Positions 6,365-8,244 of a stretch of 8,244 bases of DNA are shown here, one piece after another (position 1 is the first letter of the stretch; each line of letters opens with the position of its first letter). A program made the translations under genes and the position numbers. Source of the DNA: an uncultured Bacteroidales bacterium (lineage in GTDB: Bacteria > Bacteroidota > Bacteroidia > Bacteroidales > Bacteroidaceae); the NCBI GenBank assembly GCA_947367415.1, contig CANBEE010000114.1, positions 1 through 8,244 on the forward strand, read 5' to 3'. The notes under the pieces are model-generated. The model did no database searches. It had not been told where the DNA came from and saw only the letters and a program-made list of their open reading frames with translations.

Positions 6365-7379
6365 AATGCAGTATATGATATATGAGTTCACGCAGCAGCC
6401 CCTTGTCAGTTGCATTGGCTCCGCAACCTTTCGATAGCGCGTCATACTTACGTATATCGCTGATGATATACATCACCTTCCATGCCGTGTAGTAGCGCAT
6501 GGCTGTCTGGTACTCCTTGGCTTGCCATGGACTACGTAAATCCAGGTAGGCAGCGATGCCATTGTCCGACTTGTCGGGAGCATAGTATGCCATCATCAGG
6601 TTGGCATAGAAGTTAAAGAGCATGGCCAGTACCATAGGCATGGCGAATGTCTTCTTGTTATCCTCCATATATTTGGCAATGGTGTTGGCTTTCACCACAT
6701 CCTTCACCATGAGTGCATTCTTCAGCTCAAACACGTTATAGTCCTTGCTTATGCCCACACACTCCTCCACCAGTTCAGGTGTGATGGGTTCGTCGGTTTT
6801 CGGCTTGGCAATGATCAGCTTGTCCAGCTCACTGGCCATTCGGCTAAGGTCGGCTCCTATGCTCTCGACCATCATACCCGCCGCTTTCACATCGATTGCC
6901 GTTCCTTTGGAGCGCACGTAGCTACTGATAAAGCTGGGAAGCATGGTATCCTTCAACTTCTTCGACTCAAATAGCCGTCCATTCTTCTCTATCTCCACCG
7001 CCACCTTCTTGCGGCGGTCGATGGTACCATATTTATGGCAGAATACGAGCACCGTCGTTGGCTGTGGCTTCTGCAGATAATACACCAGTTCCTCCATGTT
7101 GCGCAGTGTCTGTGCCTCCTTCACGATGATTACCTGGTGCTCCGCCATCATCGGATAGCGCTTGGCAGCCGCAATGATACTGCCTATATCCGTATCCTGA
7201 CCATAGATTACCATTTGGTTAAATCCGCGTTCCTCTTCCGTGAGCACATTCTCAGCGATATAGTCCGATAGGCGGTCTATATAGTAGGGTTCCTCCCCCA
7301 TCAAGTAATACACTGGAGCAAACTGTCGTGAGTTAATCTCCTTGATGATGCTGTCGTATGTTATCTCTTGCTTAGCCAT
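6363..7379 (-). CDS. holA: DNA polymerase III delta subunit
   Basis: This 338-residue protein begins at the ATG at 7377-7379. HolA is the clamp-loader subunit that opens the beta sliding clamp at the replication fork. The N-terminal region has the family's PVYYLMGEEPYYIDRLSDYI at 22-41, then a RecQ-like fold area with VIIVKEAQTL at 83-92 and LVFCHKYGTIDRRKKV at 111-126. The middle has GADLSRMASELDKL at 175-188 and KDYNVFELKNAL at 212-223, and a helical collar domain follows to the end. Length and motif order are normal, so the gene appears intact and is probably essential. It has its own promoter and seems monocistronic. Its TAA stop is shared with the last two bases of the IS element, so the original stop context may have changed, though the C-terminus (LLRELIYHILH) ends as expected. 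Confidence 0.93.
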   Translation of the reverse strand: MAKQEITYDSIIKEINSRQFAPVYYLMGEEPYYIDRLSDYIAENVLTEEERGFNQMVIYGQDTDIGSIIAAAKRYPMMAEHQVIIVKEAQTLRNMEELVYYLQKPQPTTVLVFCHKYGTIDRRKKVAVEIEKNGRLFESKKLKDTMLPSFISSYVRSKGTAIDVKAAGMMVESIGADLSRMASELDKLIIAKPKTDEPITPELVEECVGISKDYNVFELKNALMVKDVVKANTIAKYMEDNKKTFAMPMVLAMLFNFYANLMMAYYAPDKSDNGIAAYLDLRSPWQAKEYQTAMRYYTAWKVMYIISDIRKYDALSKGCGANATDKGLLRELIYHILH

Positions 7380-7453
7380 AAAAATACATCGTTTGTGACT
7401 GAATGATTGTGCATTCTCAAGTGGCAGTCTTCCATGCCATTTGTTTCACGATG

Positions 7454-7484
7454 TAAAGGTACACTTTTTTTGCAGTAAATACAA
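7454..7484 (-). promoter_or_regulatory. Predicted Bacteroidetes promoter of holA
   Basis: On the minus strand TACCTTTA (7461-7454) matches TAnnTTTG at seven of eight positions. TTG at 7484-7482 lies 20 nt upstream, in good position for the -33 box. The predicted leader is about 70 nt. The spacer from 7485 to 7582 has no other recognisable feature. Confidence 0.5.
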
Positions 7485-7598
7485 CTTCTATTCATATTCT
7501 TGTGCCGACAGCCACCGATGATTCTAGTCTCATTATAATATTTATATATCGTTGTTCTATGCAATGTCAACTTCTTCCCACCCTATGCCGAAGCGCCA

Positions 7599-7997
7599 TC
7601 AGGCATAATCACGCCATGGATATTGTCGATATACTTGGCCAAGGGCTGTATCCTTGCCATCGTTCAGGTTCTTGATGAAGGCAAAGGCATCGCGACTGAT
7701 GATGCGGTACATCTCCTCGGCATCCTTGTTCTTGAAGACGCTCCAGCGCAAGGTGTCGTAGGGCACATCCTTGTCAGTCTCCGGATTGTGCCACATGCCC
7801 TGTTTGAAGGTAGGGTCCTTGACCTCTACCCCCATGAAGCTCGCGTTCGCCTCCTTCGTCTTCTGCGCATCATCGAGCATCTTCATGAAGAACAGATAGG
7901 TCATCTGCTCCAAGATGGTGATAGAGTTCGTGATGCCACCCGTCCAAAAGGTGTCCCATATCGCATCGATGCGGTTCTTTATCTCGCCTGTAATCAT
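7599..7997 (-). pseudogene. hsdM: HsdM remnant: N-terminal domain of a type I restriction-modification methyltransferase
   Basis: The frame starts at the ATG at 7995-7997 and runs 132 codons. Residues 1-117 read as a normal HsdM N-terminal helical domain: MITGEIKNRIDAIWDTFWTG at 1-20, ILEQMTYLFFMKMLDDAQ at 28-45, WHNPETDKDVPYDTLRW at 69-85 and FAFIKNLNDGKDTA at 104-117. After that the similarity stops and 15 unrelated residues lead to a TGA at 7601-7599. A complete HsdM has about 500 residues with the S-adenosylmethionine-binding and NPPF catalytic motifs; none is present. No hsdS or hsdR lies in the window. The break falls near 7648 and looks like a deletion endpoint. The surviving part has no internal stop, so the damage may be recent, or the fragment may be kept as a small protein. 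It could not methylate DNA. Confidence 0.82.
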
Positions 7998-8035
7998 AAT
8001 GTGTGTGTATTTATCCTATTTCATTGCACGTACCG

Positions 8036-8043
8036 TAAAGTTA
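8036..8043 (-). promoter_or_regulatory. Possible -7 box of the hsdM remnant
   Basis: TAACTTTA on the minus strand (8043-8036) matches TAnnTTTG at seven of eight positions and lies 38 nt upstream of the hsdM start. No good TTG sits at the expected distance; the nearest T-rich stretch is TTTC at 8070-8067, 23 nt away. The promoter is therefore weak evidence that the remnant is still transcribed. Confidence 0.3.
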
Positions 8044-8134
8044 GGAAATAATATGGATAAAGAGAAGAAAGACGGTGAAAAGTTTTGGTAATAGTATAGG
8101 AGTTGTCCATTGAAACAAATCCCTTCTGCAATGG

Positions 8135-8146
8135 TGTCATCCTGAG
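8135..8146. repeat. TGTCATCCTGAG fragment related to the 109-bp element
   Basis: TGTCATCCTGAG differs at one base from the end of the element at 3223-3331 as read on the minus strand (TGTCATCTTGAG). Similarity does not clearly continue beyond this. Just before it, CCATTG (8107-8112) and CAATGG (8129-8134) form a 6-bp inverted pair. It may be the edge of a diverged repeat copy. The rest of 8051-8209 holds nothing I recognise as a gene. Confidence 0.35.
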
Positions 8147-8209
8147 CAGCTGTAATCGCAAAATTTTATAATGCGTTTTCCCTGATTTCTGATGCGTCTG
8201 CCCTGGTCT

Positions 8210-8244
8210 TCGCGGAGACAATTTATTGTCATCGCGGAGACAAT
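8210..8244. repeat. 13-bp direct repeat at the right edge of the window
   Basis: TCGCGGAGACAAT occurs at 8210-8222 and again at 8232-8244, a 22-bp period. Each copy is preceded by GTCT or GTCA, so each forms a near-palindrome around CGCG (GTCT-TCGCGG-AGAC in the first). Between them GACAAT and ATTGTC face each other. The second copy ends exactly at the window edge, so the length of the array cannot be judged. Confidence 0.55.

Noticed and set aside
7361..7570. Minus-strand 69-codon frame overlapping the holA start
   Set aside because: It covers the predicted holA promoter and leader, overlaps holA out of frame, and shows no family pattern.
7623..8051. Plus-strand open frame of 142 codons opposite the hsdM remnant
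   Set aside because: The minus strand has clear HsdM residues over the same stretch, whereas this frame matches nothing I recognise.
8021..8221. Minus-strand 66-codon frame upstream of the hsdM remnant
   Set aside because: It runs through repeat-like sequence and the possible hsdM -7 box, with low-quality composition and no motif.
8210..8244. Start of a CRISPR array
   Set aside because: The repeat is only 13 bp with a 9-bp gap, too short for CRISPR repeats and spacers, and no cas gene is present.

Overview
The window looks like chromosomal DNA of a Bacteroidales bacterium, most likely Prevotella or a close relative. The supports are a moxR / DUF58 / BatD-like / batA / batB gene order typical of the Bacteroides aerotolerance (Bat) operon, Bacteroidetes-style promoters (TTG, about 19-20 nt, TAnnTTTG) in front of moxR and holA, A/T-rich leaders without clear Shine-Dalgarno sequences, and an IS982-family element. 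The genus is inferred; no rRNA or marker gene was compared. Every recognised gene lies on the minus strand, so transcription runs from high to low coordinates.

Bat operon (1-5356). From a promoter at 5327-5356 the order is moxR AAA+ ATPase (5286-4291), a DUF58 protein (4208-3339), a signal-peptide membrane protein resembling a short BatD/DUF4381-type protein (3209-2130), batA (2067-1069) and batB (994 to beyond base 1). In related families MoxR ATPases act as chaperone-like partners of von Willebrand factor A (VWA) proteins. Here the cytoplasmic MoxR and DUF58 proteins are predicted to work with two membrane-anchored VWA proteins and a periplasm-facing accessory protein. All spacers are 62 to 129 nt. 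Three carry repeats: GTAAAT-type arrays in the moxR-DUF58 and batA-batB spacers, and a 109-bp inverted-repeat element in the DUF58-BatD-like spacer.

Intergenic and mobile region (5287-6364). Upstream of the operon promoter lies a strong intrinsic terminator facing left (5479-5516). It fits holA as its terminator, but a 797-bp IS982-family element with perfect 19-bp terminal inverted repeats (5568-6364) now sits between them. Its transposase has lost its central catalytic segment and is split across two frames, so the element is an internally deleted, non-autonomous copy.

holA and restriction remnant (6363-8244). holA (DNA polymerase III delta subunit) is intact with its own promoter, and its stop codon overlaps the IS end. 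Upstream is a 132-codon remnant of a type I restriction-modification methyltransferase (hsdM) that keeps only the N-terminal domain. The last 250 bp hold no convincing gene but contain a fragment resembling the end of the 109-bp element and a 13-bp direct repeat at the window edge.

I found no tRNA, rRNA, CRISPR array or clearly new multi-gene system. The most unusual material is the repeat content of the Bat operon spacers and the deletion-derivative IS wedged between holA and its terminator.
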